NCBI GenBank assembly: GCA_019239775.1
Contig: JAFAZN010000135.1
Coordinates: forward strand, 1-64,000
DNA length: 64,000 nt
Direction: 5' to 3'
Source: Chloroflexota bacterium
GTDB lineage: Bacteria > Chloroflexota > UBA6077 > CF-72
Shown one piece after another: positions 40,060 through 49,922 of the stretch. The notes beneath the pieces were generated by a model. The model saw nothing but the letters and a program-made list of their open reading frames with translations. It was not told the DNA's origin and ran no database searches. Made by a program: the position numbers and the translations under genes. Position 1 is the first letter of the stretch. Every line of letters starts with the position of its first letter.

Positions 40060-42453
40060 TCATGCCTCAGCGGCTAGCGCTAGCAGGGCGGCGTTCACCA
40101 CGTGGCCGGCGTCGATCCCGGCGTAGCCGTACAGGTCGGCCCGCCCGCCAGATTGGCCGAAACGGTCCATGCCCAGCGGCACGGTCGGCTGGCCGAAGAC
40201 TGCACCCAGAAATGCCAGCGCGTGGCTGGCTCCGTCGAGCACCGTGACGAGCGGGGCGCGCCGCTCCTCGGCAAGGATCAAGGTGCCAAGGTGCCCAGCA
40301 GTCGGCGGCGCCGTTGAAGAGCGAACCGCGCACAGTCGCGACGTTTGCCATTCGGCGTAGAGGCGGTCTCCACTGGTGATGTTGAGGACGGTTGCCGCCA
40401 CGCCTTCGGAGGACAGCTCGGCTGCCGCATCCAGCACGTCGGGCACGATCGGCCCACAGGCCGCCAGCACCACCCGCGGTGCGCCCGAAGCCACGAGGTC
40501 GGGATCCGGCTCCAGGAGACGGTACCCGCCGCGCAGGACGTGCTCGCGCAGGGCGGCCTCACCAAGGCGGGACAGCGCTGCATCGAAGGGCGCCTGGGCG
40601 ATTGCTCGCGTGCTGAGCCGCAGGTAGGTGCTCACGCCGTTTTCACGATCGAGGCATTGGCGAAGCCCTTCCAGGACAGCCCATTCGGTTTCGCGCGCGA
40701 AGCACGGCTCGTACGCGCGTACGTTCGGCAGCTCCATTCCGAGCGATGCGGTCACTGCGCTCTGGTGGGCGCCGCCCTCGGGGCTGAGCGTGACTCCGGC
40801 AGGTGTACCGGCGAAGATGAACTTCGCGCCCGAGTACACGCTGTAAATCAGCGCATCCAGGCCGCGGCAGACGAACGGGTCATAGACGGTGCCGACGGGC
40901 AGCAGCAGCTCCCCGTTCACCTCGTGGCTGAGACCGAGTTGACCGAGCAGCATGAACAGATTCATCTCGCTGATGCCGAGCTCGATGTGCTGTCCACTCG
41001 GCCCGGGCTCCCAGCGCAAGAGGCGAGGAACGGCGGTAGCGGGCGCCTGCCAGGGGTTTTCAGCCCACACACCAGTTCGGTTCACCCAGCCGCCGAGGTT
41101 CGTCGAGATGGTGACATCTGGACTGGCCGTGACGATGCGCTCGGCCAGCGGCCCACCCATGCGCGCCAACTCAACCAGTGCATTGCCGAAGACTTCCTGG
41201 GTCGCGACGGTGGCTGGCACCCGGGTGCCAAGCGAGTCCGGCACGTCCGAGACGCGCACCGGCGGCGCATCGACAGGAGGTCGCGCACCGCGTGGGTACA
41301 GCCGCGCTGCAGTTTCGCGGCACAGTGCACCTTCGGGCGTTTCCTCTGAAAAACATGCCCACTCGTCGTCAGGTGGAACGCACAACTCCTGACGCAGACC
41401 GGCGATTTGAGGCTCGGTGAGGAGGGCCGAGTGGTTCAGCGGATCGCCGGCGAATGGCAAGCCCCAACCCTTCATCGTGTAGGCGAACAGCACCGTCGGT
41501 TGACCCGGTGTGCGGTCAGCCCGGGAAAAGGCGTCGAGCAGCTCGGCGAGATCGTGACCGCCCAGATCGCTGAGAAGGTGCGGCAGGTCTGCGTCGGACG
41601 TGTCGCGCAGGCATTGCTCCAGGTTCTCGCGATCAGTGGATGGAGCGCTGTCGATCAGGCGGGCGCGTGCCGCGGCACCGTCGAGCCGGACGAGCTCCTG
41701 GTACTCCTCGTTTGGCATGTCGTCGATGCGACGCCTCAACGCGATGCCGCCGTTCTGTTTGAAGGCGGATTGCAGTCGGCGACCGTACTTCGCCTCGATC
41801 ACCTGCCAGCCGATGCCGCGAAACAGCGCCTCCATTTCCTGCACCTTGATGCCAGGGATCACTCGATCAAGGCTCTGGCGGTTCAGGTCCACGATCCAGA
41901 GCACATTGCCCAGTCGCGTGCCGCGGATGGTCTCGTCGCCGATGGCTTCCCAGACGTTGCCCTCGTCGAGCTCGGCGTCGCCGACGATGCCGATGAAACG
42001 GCGGGTGGGGTGCGCCTGGTCCGGGTGGAAATGGGCGGCCGCGTAGCGATCCGCGAGAGCGGCAAAGAGCGGCGCCGCGGCGCCAAGGCCGACGGAGCCC
42101 GTGCTGAAGTCCACCGGGTCTGGATCTTTGGTGCGGCTCGGATACGCCTGCAGGCCGCCGAAGGCCCGGAGCTGTGTGAGATAACGGCGATCCAGGTTGC
42201 CGAGCAGGTACTGGATGGCGTGCAGCACCGGGCTGGCGTGCGGCTTCACGCTGACGCGATCGCCCGCGTGCAGCCAGCCGCCGAAGTACAGGGCGGTCAT
42301 GATCGACACGACCGAAGCGCTACTCGCCTGATGGCCGCCGACCTTGGTGCTGTCCGGATTCGGGCGTACATGATTCGCCTCGTGCACCATGCGCGTGGCC
42401 AACCACAGGACGCGGCGCTGGATGTGATCGAGGACGTCCAGGTCCGGCGCCAT
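40060..42453 (-). CDS. AceE-like 2-oxoacid dehydrogenase E1 (homodimeric type)
   Basis: This 797-residue thiamine-diphosphate enzyme belongs to the homodimeric E1 family of AceE. The thiamine-binding motif is G-D-A-E-L-D-E-G-N-V-W-E-A near residue 157, ending in W-I-V-D-L-N-R-Q-S-L-D. The N-terminal Q-A-S-S-A-S-V-V-S-I-M-T-A-L-Y and the C-terminal transketolase domain (F-A-G-T-P-A-G-V-T-L-S-P-E-G-G-A-H-Q-S) are present. It is about 90 residues shorter than E. coli AceE. No dihydrolipoyl acyltransferase or dehydrogenase gene is adjacent, so it depends on distant partners or acts as a stand-alone decarboxylase. The start ATG 42453 abuts the amidohydrolase gene (10-bp gap). Confidence 0.88.
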   Translation of the reverse strand: MAPDLDVLDHIQRRVLWLATRMVHEANHVRPNPDSTKVGGHQASSASVVSIMTALYFGGWLHAGDRVSVKPHASPVLHAIQYLLGNLDRRYLTQLRAFGGLQAYPSRTKDPDPVDFSTGSVGLGAAAPLFAALADRYAAAHFHPDQAHPTRRFIGIVGDAELDEGNVWEAIGDETIRGTRLGNVLWIVDLNRQSLDRVIPGIKVQEMEALFRGIGWQVIEAKYGRRLQSAFKQNGGIALRRRIDDMPNEEYQELVRLDGAAARARLIDSAPSTDRENLEQCLRDTSDADLPHLLSDLGGHDLAELLDAFSRADRTPGQPTVLFAYTMKGWGLPFAGDPLNHSALLTEPQIAGLRQELCVPPDDEWACFSEETPEGALCRETAARLYPRGARPPVDAPPVRVSDVPDSLGTRVPATVATQEVFGNALVELARMGGPLAERIVTASPDVTISTNLGGWVNRTGVWAENPWQAPATAVPRLLRWEPGPSGQHIELGISEMNLFMLLGQLGLSHEVNGELLLPVGTVYDPFVCRGLDALIYSVYSGAKFIFAGTPAGVTLSPEGGAHQSAVTASLGMELPNVRAYEPCFARETEWAVLEGLRQCLDRENGVSTYLRLSTRAIAQAPFDAALSRLGEAALREHVLRGGYRLLEPDPDLVASGAPRVVLAACGPIVPDVLDAAAELSSEGVAATVLNITSGDRLYAEWQTSRLCAVRSSTAPPTAGHLGTLILAEERRAPLVTVLDGASHALAFLGAVFGQPTVPLGMDRFGQSGGRADLYGYAGIDAGHVVNAALLALAAEA

Positions 42454-42463
42454 AGACGTGAGG

Positions 42464-43438
42464 CTATAGCTTTAGCAGGCGGCGGGCGTTGCCGTTGAGC
42501 ATTTTCTCTCGGTCCTCGGCGGAGAGCGGGATCGTTTGCATCCAGTCCATCCCTGGCTGGTTCTCCACGTACGGCCAATCCACCGAGAAGAGGATGCGAT
42601 CGATGCCCAATTCCATCAGCGCACACATGAGGGCTGGCGTGGAGAAGTGCCCACTCGTCGTCACCCAGAAGTGATTGGAGAAGATGCTCTTAAACGCGAT
42701 GGGCTTGCCACCTGGGCGGTTCAAGGATACGTCGATGCGATCGACCAGGTACGGAATGCCCTCGCCGAGGTGGCCGACGATGACTTTTAGCCGAGGGTAG
42801 GCGTCGAACAGGCCGCTCAGGATCATGCGCACCACCTGCGTCGCCGTATCGATGGTGAAGCCCCAGGCGGCGCTGCTGAGGAACGGATGGTCCTGAAGGT
42901 AGTCGTTGTAGTACGCCGCGGCCATCGCGGGGTGGGGTGGGCCGGGATGAATGTAGATAGGCACGTCCAGGTGCTGCGCACGCTCGTAGATCGGCCAGAA
43001 CTTCCTGAGGTCGTGAAATTCCTCGCCGCGCGAGCGACCGTGGATCATCGCGCCTTTGAAGCCGAGTTGGCTGACGGTACGTTCGAGCTCATCGGCGGCT
43101 GCTTGTGGGTCGGTCGTAGGCAGGGCGGCGAAGGCAGCAAAGCGCTCGGGATTGCGATCGACGGCGTCGTGTAGACGGTCATTGGCGTCCCTGGCGAGCT
43201 GGCGCGATTCGGTCGCATCAAGCTGCTGGATTGCCGAGGGCGCGTGCGAGAGCACCTGGAAGTCGATGCCGGCGGCATCCATCTCGCCGAGCCGCACATC
43301 GCCGAGGTCGGTCAGTCGATCGAGTAGAGCGCCCATACGGCCGCGTCCGCCGCCCTCGGTGCGAGCAAGAACGGCGGGGTCGGCGTAGTGCTCTTCGAGC
43401 GCAATCACATACGGCTTGGTTGCAGTTGCGGCGGGCAT
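42464..43438 (-). CDS. Amidohydrolase_2 family (ACMSD/gamma-resorcylate decarboxylase-like)
   Basis: This 324-residue metal enzyme has the N-terminal A-L-E-E-H-Y, F-Q-V-L-S-H-A-P, I-H-P-G-P-P-H-P, V-I-V-G-H-L-G-E-G-I-P-Y and F-S-V-D-W-P-Y motifs of the decarboxylating amidohydrolases. The E-E-H-Y opening, in place of the D-x-H-x-H of ACMSD, is that of gamma-resorcylate (2,6-dihydroxybenzoate) and 2,3-dihydroxybenzoate decarboxylases. It should act on an aromatic carboxylate, but the substrate is not certain. It is 10 bp upstream of the AceE-like gene. The start at 43438 is divergent from the GGDEF-EAL gene. Confidence 0.85.
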   Translation of the reverse strand: MPAATATKPYVIALEEHYADPAVLARTEGGGRGRMGALLDRLTDLGDVRLGEMDAAGIDFQVLSHAPSAIQQLDATESRQLARDANDRLHDAVDRNPERFAAFAALPTTDPQAAADELERTVSQLGFKGAMIHGRSRGEEFHDLRKFWPIYERAQHLDVPIYIHPGPPHPAMAAAYYNDYLQDHPFLSSAAWGFTIDTATQVVRMILSGLFDAYPRLKVIVGHLGEGIPYLVDRIDVSLNRPGGKPIAFKSIFSNHFWVTTSGHFSTPALMCALMELGIDRILFSVDWPYVENQPGMDWMQTIPLSAEDREKMLNGNARRLLKL

Positions 43439-43511
43439 AGCGAGAGCGTACGAGGTCCAGGAACCTGCCCGGGTAAAGCTGTTTCCTCGAACTGCCGATA
43501 TTCACCAGGTA

Positions 43512-45875
43512 GTGCATCGCGGGGGCATCCAGGATTCAAACAGCGCCGTTGCGCCTAGCGGCTGGTATCGGCCTCCCCGAGGCGTACTGGCGCGCGTGCG
43601 CTGGTGCTTCCTGCTGACCGCGTTTTTCAACGCGGCGATCACCCTGGCGATGATCGCCGCGTCGGATGCCGACTTGCCCATTCGCGGCCTGGGCGTCGTC
43701 GCCACCCTGTTCATGTGTTGGCGCTGGAAGCGCGGCTACGTGCGCGGCGAATTCGCAATGGTGGGCGACCTCCTGGCCGGCGTTGCGTTATTGGCCGTCG
43801 GCTTTGGCGCTGGCGACCCCATTCGCTGCGCGATGGTGCTGTACATGGGCCTGTTCCTCGAGGCGATGTTCGGCACGCGACGACGCCTCGCGATTGCCAC
43901 GTGCATTCAACTAGGGGCCTATGGCGTCGCGGTCGGCCTCTCACCCTCGCGTGAGCTCCTGACGGTCTGGTCACCCGAAGTCGTGATGCAGCCACCTGGT
44001 GCGGCCTTGGTTGCGGTCATGTACGTGCTCGGCAGCACCCTGGCGCGGCACGAGCGTGCCGCTGCGCGCGAGCACGCGCTGGCCCGCGTCGGCTCGGAAT
44101 TGGTTGCCAGCGCCGATCGCGATGCGGTGTTCAACGCAGCGCTGCTCGGCGTCGAAGCCATTGTCTCGCCGCATACCACCTACGACGCTCTGCTGGCCTT
44201 TGGTGACGCGGATCGACTCAAAGTAGTCGACACCACAAGCGAAAATGCGGCTCGGCTACGTGGGCTTACGCTCGACCTGACCACATGGCCGACCGCCGTG
44301 CGAGAACGCCTCCTCCAGGGTCACGCATACGAGGTCGACAACGCAGAGCGCCTCAGGTCGCGACGGCATCTGCAGCTCGCGGGCCGCGACGGTACGGCCT
44401 TTGTCGCTCCGCTTATGGCCAGTGAGAGTCTCTGTGGTGCGCTGGCCGTGATGACGCCTGCGAGCCTGCCTGCTGAATGCAAGGACGGGCTGCAAGCCCT
44501 GGCCATGGAGGTGGCGTTAGCGCTGCACAACGTCGAGCTGCGCGAAAAGCTCGCGCATCAGGCGCTGCACGACCCGCTGACCGACCTGGCGAACCGCTCG
44601 CTACTGTTGAATCGGTCGGAGCATGCGCTCAGCCGGTTGCCGCGCTCGGGCGGATCGGTTGCCGTACTGTTGCTCGACGTCGACGGCTTCAAAACCGTCA
44701 ACGACAGCCTCGGGCATCCGGCCGGCGACCGCGTGCTGGTCGAAGTCGCGTCGAGGCTGCGGACGTGTTTGCGCGAGTCGGACACCGCTGCTCGTCTCGG
44801 CGGCGATGAGTTCGCCATCCTGGTCGAGGACCTGGACGAACAGGCGCTCTTCACGGTAGAAAGCGTCGCCCAGCGCGTGATGGATGCGCTGCAGGCGCCC
44901 ATTCTGCTGCCCTCGACCGAAGTCTTCGTAAGCGCAAGCATCGGGATCGCGATTGCGTCGGGCCTCGAGGACGTGGATGAGCTGCTGAGCCGTGCGGACG
45001 TCGCCATGTACGCGGCCAAACGTGGCGGCAAGGCGCGATACAGCGTATTCGAGCCAAGCCTTCGCGCGGATGCCGTTCGGAAGCTGGAGCTGGAAACCGA
45101 CTTGCGACGCGCCGTCGAGGCTGGTCAGTTCGTCCTGCACTACCAGCCGATTGTCGAACTGAGTACGCGGGCGCCGGTCGGTTTCGAAGCGCTGGCGCGC
45201 TGGAATCACCCGCGCCGGGGCTGGGTGCAGCCCGACCAGTTCATCGGGCTGGCCGAGGAGTCGGGACTGATCGTCCCCGTTGGCAGATGGGTCCTTGACG
45301 AAGCCTGCCAACAACTGCGCCGCTGGCAGGTGGCCTATCCCGAGCACGCCAATTTGCGAATGAACGTGAACGTGGCCGCGCGACAACTGCGCGAGGCGAG
45401 CTTCCTCGACGACGTTCAGGCCGCCCTCGTGCGTGCGAACCTGAGTCCTGATGCGCTCGTGCTCGAAGTCACCGAAACGGCATTTCTGGATCGCTCCGAT
45501 GACGTGTTGCGTCGGCTCGAACGGCTGCGGGGACTGGGTGTGCACCTTGCCCTGGACGACTTCGGCACGGGCTATTCATCGCTGGCCTACCTGCGCGACC
45601 TTCCATTTGATAGCGTCAAGACAGATAAGTCATTTGTGGATGGCGTTGAACACCGACCCTCCCAGGCGGCATTGATTCGGGCCATCGTGAGCCTGGGCGC
45701 AGCACTCGAACTCGCCATTGTCGCTGAGGGCGTTGAGACCGCGGCTCAGGCGACGTTGCTCGCGCACCTGGGATGTGACATGGCGCAGGGCTTCCTGTTC
45801 GCTCGACCCGCGGAGGCTCGTCTCGCCGAAGGCATCCTGTTGGATGATCGGGCCGAAAGCGCGCACGCGGCATGA
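43512..45875 (+). CDS. Membrane GAF-GGDEF-EAL cyclic-di-GMP protein
   Basis: This is a protein of about 787 residues. The N-terminal part has five to six membrane helices (about 30-180). A GAF-like region (about 200-350) is followed by a GGDEF domain with the intact motif R-L-G-G-D-E-F near residue 430. The EAL domain has F-E-A-L near 560, plus E-V-T-E-T-A-F, D-D-F-G-T-G-Y-S-S-L and K-T-D-K-S-F-V. Both active sites look intact, so it could both make and hydrolyse c-di-GMP, with the membrane or GAF part as the input. The start is uncertain. I use the GTG at 43512; a GTG at 43599 is also possible. The following gene overlaps it by ATGA (45872-45875). Confidence 0.88.
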   Translation: MHRGGIQDSNSAVAPSGWYRPPRGVLARVRWCFLLTAFFNAAITLAMIAASDADLPIRGLGVVATLFMCWRWKRGYVRGEFAMVGDLLAGVALLAVGFGAGDPIRCAMVLYMGLFLEAMFGTRRRLAIATCIQLGAYGVAVGLSPSRELLTVWSPEVVMQPPGAALVAVMYVLGSTLARHERAAAREHALARVGSELVASADRDAVFNAALLGVEAIVSPHTTYDALLAFGDADRLKVVDTTSENAARLRGLTLDLTTWPTAVRERLLQGHAYEVDNAERLRSRRHLQLAGRDGTAFVAPLMASESLCGALAVMTPASLPAECKDGLQALAMEVALALHNVELREKLAHQALHDPLTDLANRSLLLNRSEHALSRLPRSGGSVAVLLLDVDGFKTVNDSLGHPAGDRVLVEVASRLRTCLRESDTAARLGGDEFAILVEDLDEQALFTVESVAQRVMDALQAPILLPSTEVFVSASIGIAIASGLEDVDELLSRADVAMYAAKRGGKARYSVFEPSLRADAVRKLELETDLRRAVEAGQFVLHYQPIVELSTRAPVGFEALARWNHPRRGWVQPDQFIGLAEESGLIVPVGRWVLDEACQQLRRWQVAYPEHANLRMNVNVAARQLREASFLDDVQAALVRANLSPDALVLEVTETAFLDRSDDVLRRLERLRGLGVHLALDDFGTGYSSLAYLRDLPFDSVKTDKSFVDGVEHRPSQAALIRAIVSLGAALELAIVAEGVETAAQATLLAHLGCDMAQGFLFARPAEARLAEGILLDDRAESAHAA

Positions 45876-47020
45876 TTCCCGAGTGGGTCGGCTGGCTCGC
45901 ACTGGGCAGCCTGGTCGTGGCTTTCAGCGCGCTGGCCTGGTGGCTGCTGTGGAGTCCGCTGCCCTCCGCACCGCCGCCGCGTTACGGACCGAAAGCGCGT
46001 CGCACGCGCTACGTCGTTGCATGGCTGGTCCTGTTGAGCGGCGTCCTGTTCAGTGCGGGCGCGCGATGGGATGAGCTCTGGCATCGAGCGTATGGCGGCT
46101 TTGGCGACGATTTCCTGTGGCCGCCGCACATGCTGATCTATGGCGGCCTCGCATTGAACGCGGGCTTCGCCGGCTGGGGCCTCGCGCGCACGCTGCGCGG
46201 TCGCGGTGGTCTGCGCGAACGGTTTCGGGCGGAGCCGCTGCTCGGGCTACTCGGGCTGATCGCCGCGTACCAGATGGCGTCGATCCCCAGCGATCTGATC
46301 TGGCACGTGATCATCGGCCCCGACATAACCGCATGGAGCCTGCCGCACGTATTGCTGGCGGTCACCACGACCGGCGTTTGGATCGCCGGTGCCGGCCTCG
46401 CGCTGTCGTCGAGTGCGGCACCTCGCTGGCGACTCACCTTCTGGCCTGGACGTCGGTCACTGCTGGTGGTTGGTCTGGCTGCCATCGCGCTGCTTGCGCT
46501 GCTGCAGATCGGCGTTACCGAGTGGGAATGGCCTGACGGGGATACGGCCGCCATTCTCCAACGACCCGCGTGGTCGTACGCGGTCGTGGTGCTGGCTGCG
46601 GGCGTCGTGCTGGCGCACACCGCCGTGTTTGCGACGCGCTGGCCTGGTGCTGCAACGCTGACTGCGCTGCTGGCGGTCGCTGGCCAGGTTGTGACGATTG
46701 TGATTGACCGTGCGACTTTGGGCAGCGGTCCGATGCTGAGCTCGTACCTGCTGGTGCTGCCACCCGCGATTGCCCTGGACGTCCTGTACGCCATGTCCAT
46801 CATCCGGCGCGCGCGACCCGCATCGCGCGTGTTTGGGGCGCTGCTTTACGCCCTGGTGTTCCTGATCGGTGTTGGCGCGATGCAGCTCGATCGCGCGCTG
46901 CCGCCACTGCAACCGGGTCTGACGATCTCAGTGGTCATCATCGGCGTGCTGACCGCCGTAGCGCTCGGCCCCGCGCTGTCCCGCTTCGCGACCTGGCTCT
47001 CAGTGCGCCAGGCCGCTTGA
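45872..47020 (+). CDS. Polytopic membrane protein of unknown function
   Basis: This is a 382-residue protein with about ten to eleven membrane helices and no recognised domain. A loop after the second helix holds D-E-L-W-H-R-A-Y-G-G-F-G-D-D-F-L-W-P-P-H-M-L-I-Y. The later S-D-L-I-W-H-V-I-I-G-P-D-I-T-A-W-S-L-P-H contains two more paired His. A conserved His set in membrane helices is suggestive of metal or heme binding, but this is only a hint. The ATG overlaps the stop of the c-di-GMP protein (ATGA), so the two are translated together. It is 1 bp from the convergent typA gene. Confidence 0.65.
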   Translation: MIPEWVGWLALGSLVVAFSALAWWLLWSPLPSAPPPRYGPKARRTRYVVAWLVLLSGVLFSAGARWDELWHRAYGGFGDDFLWPPHMLIYGGLALNAGFAGWGLARTLRGRGGLRERFRAEPLLGLLGLIAAYQMASIPSDLIWHVIIGPDITAWSLPHVLLAVTTTGVWIAGAGLALSSSAAPRWRLTFWPGRRSLLVVGLAAIALLALLQIGVTEWEWPDGDTAAILQRPAWSYAVVVLAAGVVLAHTAVFATRWPGAATLTALLAVAGQVVTIVIDRATLGSGPMLSSYLLVLPPAIALDVLYAMSIIRRARPASRVFGALLYALVFLIGVGAMQLDRALPPLQPGLTISVVIIGVLTAVALGPALSRFATWLSVRQAA

Positions 47021-47021
47021 A

Positions 47022-48905
47022 TCACGCGGTTTCGCGTTTGCGGGCTTTGGCGCGCTCCTCGGCCGTGAGCAGCCGCTTGCGCAGGCGGAAACCCAGCGGC
47101 GTCACCTCGACCAGCTCGTCGCCTTCGATGAAGTCCATCGCCTGCTCCAGGCTGAGGCGCAGCGGCGGCGACAGCCGCACAGCGATATCCGAAGTGGAAG
47201 AGCGGATATTCGTCTGCTTCTTCTCTTTGACAATGTTGAACGGCATGTCCTCAGGCCGTGAGTTCAGGCCAATCAGCATGCCCTCATAGACAGGGGTCTG
47301 CGGCTCCACGAACGTCTGGGCGCGTTCCTGCGCATTTCCAATGGCGTACGACGTCGCAACCCCAGGCTCAGAGGCCACCAGCACGCCATTGCGACTGACA
47401 CCGATGGGGCCAAGCCACGCTTCGTAACCAATCAAGCGCGAAGCCATCACACTGTGGCCGCGCGTGGCCGTCAACAGTTGACTGCGCAGCCCAATGAGCC
47501 CGCGCGTAGGTACGCGGAACTCCATGCGCACGCCGCCATGGCCGTCATGGCTCATGTGCTCCAGCTTCGCGAGGCGCTTGCCCAGCAGCTCGGCGACCGC
47601 GCCAAGGTGCTCCTCGATGGTGTCGACCACCAGGTGCTCGACTGGCTCGAACGTCTGGCCGTCGGTCTCACGCGTGATGACCTCGGGCCGCGAGACAGCG
47701 AATTCGTATCCCTCGCGCCGCAACGTCTCGACCAGAATGGCCAGGTGCAGTTCGCCGCGGCCTGAGACGAGGAACTCGTCAGCACTGTCGGTGTCCTCAA
47801 CCCGTAGGCTGACATTGGTCTCGAGCTCGCGCAGCAGGCGTGCGCGCAGCTGCCGTGACGTGCTCGACAACTTGCCTTCGCGGCCGGCAAAAGGCGAGGT
47901 GTTCACGCCGAACGTCATGCGCACGGTCGGTTCCTCGATGGCCTGAGCTGGCAGCGCCTCAGGCTCCCGCGGATCCGCAATGGTGTCGCTGATCGCGACG
48001 TCGGCTACGCCAGTCAAGGCGACGATGTCCCCAACTGTGGCGCAATCCACCGCCTCACGCGACAGGCCGGTATAGGTGTAGACCCCCACCACCTTGAACG
48101 GCCCAGTTTGCTGGCCCGTCCGCGCGAGGCGAACCACACCATCAGACGGCCTCACCGTGCCGCGCCTCACGCGGCCAATGGCGATGCGACCCAGGTGGTT
48201 GTCGTAGTCCAGCGTGGTGACCTGGACCTGCAGCGGCGCCTCGGCATTGCCCTCGGGTGGCGGGACGTGGTCGAGGATGGTGTCGAACAACGGCAGCAGG
48301 TCTTGTTCCAGGTCGGCTGGTGCGAGGCCGGCCTTGCCCTCGCGGGCAATCGCGTACAGCACGGGGAATTCGAGCTGGGCCGCGTCCGTCGCCAGGTCGA
48401 GGAACAGGTCGGAGGTGGCTTCGAGCACCCACTCCGCGCGCGCATCGCGACGATCCACCTTGTTGATCACCACGATCGGTCGTAGCCCGAGCTGAAAAGC
48501 CTTCTGCAGCACGAAGCGCGTCTGCGGCATCGGACCTTCCGCCGCGTCCACGATCAGTAACGCGCCGTCGGCCATCCCCAGGACACGTTCCACTTCCCCA
48601 CCAAAATCGGCGTGCCCCGGCGTGTCGATGATGTTCAGACGAACCTCGGCGTCGGTGCGGCGGTCGCGATAGGGGATGCCGATGATCTTCGACAGGATGG
48701 TGACGCCCTTTTCGCGCTCCAGGGGGTTGCCGGTCATGCTGTCGAGCGTGAAGCCGCTCTCGCCGAACTTGACGTGCACGAGCCCCGCCTGGGCGAGCAT
48801 CGAGTTCACCAGGCTGGTTTTGCCGTGGTCGACGTGCGCAATGACGGCGACGTTACGGATGTTGGCGCGGGTGGCGCCTTCGGAAACGCCGTCGCAAAAG
48901 CGCAC
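47022..48905 (-). CDS. typA: Translational GTPase TypA/BipA
   Basis: This is a protein of about 627 residues. The G domain has [24 protein letters not shown] (G3) and V-I-N-K-V-D-R (G4). These are followed by the beta-barrel, EF-G-like domain III and the BipA-specific C-terminal domain (R-G-L-I-G-L-R-S-Q, then [19 protein letters not shown]). It binds ribosomes and helps 50S assembly, especially at low temperature or stress. The GTG at 48905 is used; upstream residues to 49034 are antisense to prs. It is divergent from prs (36-bp gap). Confidence 0.95.
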   Translation of the reverse strand: MRFCDGVSEGATRANIRNVAVIAHVDHGKTSLVNSMLAQAGLVHVKFGESGFTLDSMTGNPLEREKGVTILSKIIGIPYRDRRTDAEVRLNIIDTPGHADFGGEVERVLGMADGALLIVDAAEGPMPQTRFVLQKAFQLGLRPIVVINKVDRRDARAEWVLEATSDLFLDLATDAAQLEFPVLYAIAREGKAGLAPADLEQDLLPLFDTILDHVPPPEGNAEAPLQVQVTTLDYDNHLGRIAIGRVRRGTVRPSDGVVRLARTGQQTGPFKVVGVYTYTGLSREAVDCATVGDIVALTGVADVAISDTIADPREPEALPAQAIEEPTVRMTFGVNTSPFAGREGKLSSTSRQLRARLLRELETNVSLRVEDTDSADEFLVSGRGELHLAILVETLRREGYEFAVSRPEVITRETDGQTFEPVEHLVVDTIEEHLGAVAELLGKRLAKLEHMSHDGHGGVRMEFRVPTRGLIGLRSQLLTATRGHSVMASRLIGYEAWLGPIGVSRNGVLVASEPGVATSYAIGNAQERAQTFVEPQTPVYEGMLIGLNSRPEDMPFNIVKEKKQTNIRSSTSDIAVRLSPPLRLSLEQAMDFIEGDELVEVTPLGFRLRKRLLTAEERAKARKRETA

Positions 48906-48941
48906 GTCACGGTTATAGCTGAATTGCCTTACGCTTCGGCT

Positions 48942-49922
48942 GTGACGGCTCCAGCCGAGCGCGACCGCCTGGTCATCATGGGCGGTCGCTCGCACCCGCG
49001 CTTCGTGGAGGCCATTGCTCGCACGCTGGGCCATCCAGTGGGGGCAACGCGGCTACGCACCTTCTCGGACGGCGCGATCGAGGTAAAGCTCGACGAAAAC
49101 GTGCGCGGCCGCGACGTGTTCATGGTGCAGTCAGGTCAGGAGCGGCCGAACGACCATGTGATGGAGCTGCTGTTCCTGTTGGACGCGGCGCGGCGGGCCA
49201 GTGCGCGCAGCGTAACGGCGGTCCTGCCGTACTTTCCGTACGGCAAGGGGGACAAGAAGGATGAGCCTCGGGTTTCAATCCGCGCCCGGGTAGTTGCGGA
49301 CGCCATTCAGATCGCCGGTGCCGGCCGGGTGCTCACGATGGATCTGCACGCGGGCCAGATCCAGGGCTTTTTCCATGTGCCGGTGGACAACCTGTACGCG
49401 CTGCCGGTGCTGGTCGGGCAAATCCAGGAATGGGTTGCGAGAGGCGTGGTCGAGCGGCCGGTGATCGTCGCGCCCGACGCAGGTGCCGGCGCGTTGGTGC
49501 GCGATTACGTGCGCCGGCTAACCGGCATCGGGGCTGAGATGGCCATGGGTGACAAGGTGCGCGCGTTCCACGACGAGCGGTCGGAGGTTGCCGCGCTGCT
49601 GGGCGAGGTGCGTGGACGTGACGCGATCCTGGCTGACGACATCCTGTTCACAGGCGGCAGCCTGGCCAATATGGCGCACGCCGTGGCAGCGGCTGGCGCA
49701 CGCTCGGTGCGCGCGGTGGTCACCCATGGCCTGTTCACGGGTGACGCGGTTTCACTCCTGGGCGGCTCACCCCTGGAGGAAATTGTGGTGACTGACACCG
49801 TCCCGCTGCCGCCGGCGGCCGAGGCAGATCCGCACATCTGCCAGGTCTCGGTCGCGCCCCTGTTCGCGGAAGCAATCCGCAGCATCTACGAGGAGACGTC
49901 CATCTCACGCCTCTTCGCGTGA
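48942..49922 (+). CDS. prs: Ribose-phosphate pyrophosphokinase
   Basis: This 326-residue PRPP synthetase has the N-terminal G-G-R-S-H-P-R-F, R-T-F-S-D-G-A-I-E-V-K, the ATP loop V-F-M-V-Q-S-G, the P-Y-F-P-Y-G-K-G-D-K-K and D-L-H-A-G-Q-I-Q-G-F-F segments. The PRPP motif D-D-I-L-F-T-G-G-S-L is a variant of D-D-x-I-D-T-G-G-T. It makes PRPP for nucleotide, His and Trp synthesis. The loop L-H-A-G-Q-I is canonical, so activity is expected. Starts at GTG 48942. Its 3' end may overlap a minus-strand hypothetical gene. Confidence 0.93.
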   Translation: MTAPAERDRLVIMGGRSHPRFVEAIARTLGHPVGATRLRTFSDGAIEVKLDENVRGRDVFMVQSGQERPNDHVMELLFLLDAARRASARSVTAVLPYFPYGKGDKKDEPRVSIRARVVADAIQIAGAGRVLTMDLHAGQIQGFFHVPVDNLYALPVLVGQIQEWVARGVVERPVIVAPDAGAGALVRDYVRRLTGIGAEMAMGDKVRAFHDERSEVAALLGEVRGRDAILADDILFTGGSLANMAHAVAAAGARSVRAVVTHGLFTGDAVSLLGGSPLEEIVVTDTVPLPPAAEADPHICQVSVAPLFAEAIRSIYEETSISRLFA

